DNA of 5,786 nucleotides from an uncultured Solirubrobacterales bacterium (lineage in GTDB: Bacteria; Actinomycetota; Thermoleophilia; Solirubrobacterales; Solirubrobacteraceae), in the NCBI GenBank assembly GCA_903830015.1, contig CAIKSH010000149.1, positions 1-5,786 on the forward strand. The letters are read 5' to 3'. This document shows positions 5,785 to 5,786 of this stretch, piece after piece. Positions within the stretch are counted from its first letter, which is position 1, and each line of letters opens with the position of its first letter. The notes below the pieces were generated by a model. That model was not told where the DNA came from, did not search any database, and saw nothing but the letters and a program-made list of their open reading frames with translations. The translations under genes and the position numbers were made by a program.

Positions 5785-5786
5785 CA

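Overview
This window is GC-rich (roughly two thirds G+C by eye), and its genes use GTG starts and GC-ending codons. The content suggests a high-GC bacterium, most likely an actinobacterium. It has a CydD-type exporter, an acyl-CoA-type desaturase, a steroid/lipid-type cytochrome P450, apparently leaderless GTG starts, and a tmRNA whose tag ends in ALAA and whose 3' CCA is not encoded. A deep-branching actinobacterial class such as Thermoleophilia would fit, but that placement is inference. I see no insertion sequence, CRISPR array, phage gene or recognisable defence locus. The window looks like ordinary chromosomal backbone.

Layout, left to right. (1) 3..1355, minus strand: the first 451 residues of cydD; the end of its ATPase domain lies beyond the left edge. 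(2) 1428..1790, plus strand: a complete tmRNA gene (ssrA), divergent from cydD, with a readable 10-residue tag ADSHEYALAA. (3) 1911..2825, plus strand: a membrane fatty-acid (acyl-CoA) desaturase with all three histidine boxes. (4) 2838..3413, minus strand: a small protein with about five membrane segments and unknown function, convergent with the desaturase. (5) 3414..3477: a short divergent control region holding a 28-bp palindrome of the TetR-operator type over apparent promoters. (6) 3478..4722, plus strand: a bacterial cytochrome P450. (7) 4744 to the right edge, minus strand: a class III-type zinc alcohol dehydrogenase missing its N-terminus, convergent with the P450 over a 21-base gap that holds a hairpin.

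Functional links. CydD (with CydC) exports thiols needed to assemble cytochrome bd. The tmRNA is a housekeeping ribosome-rescue RNA. The desaturase, P450 and alcohol dehydrogenase are all plausible enzymes of lipid, sterol or alcohol oxidation, but they are not one operon. The only clear regulatory unit is the divergent pair of the membrane protein and the P450, which share one palindromic operator. The points most worth checking are that operator with its leaderless-looking promoter, the unusual N-terminal region of the alcohol dehydrogenase, and the tmRNA with its tag.
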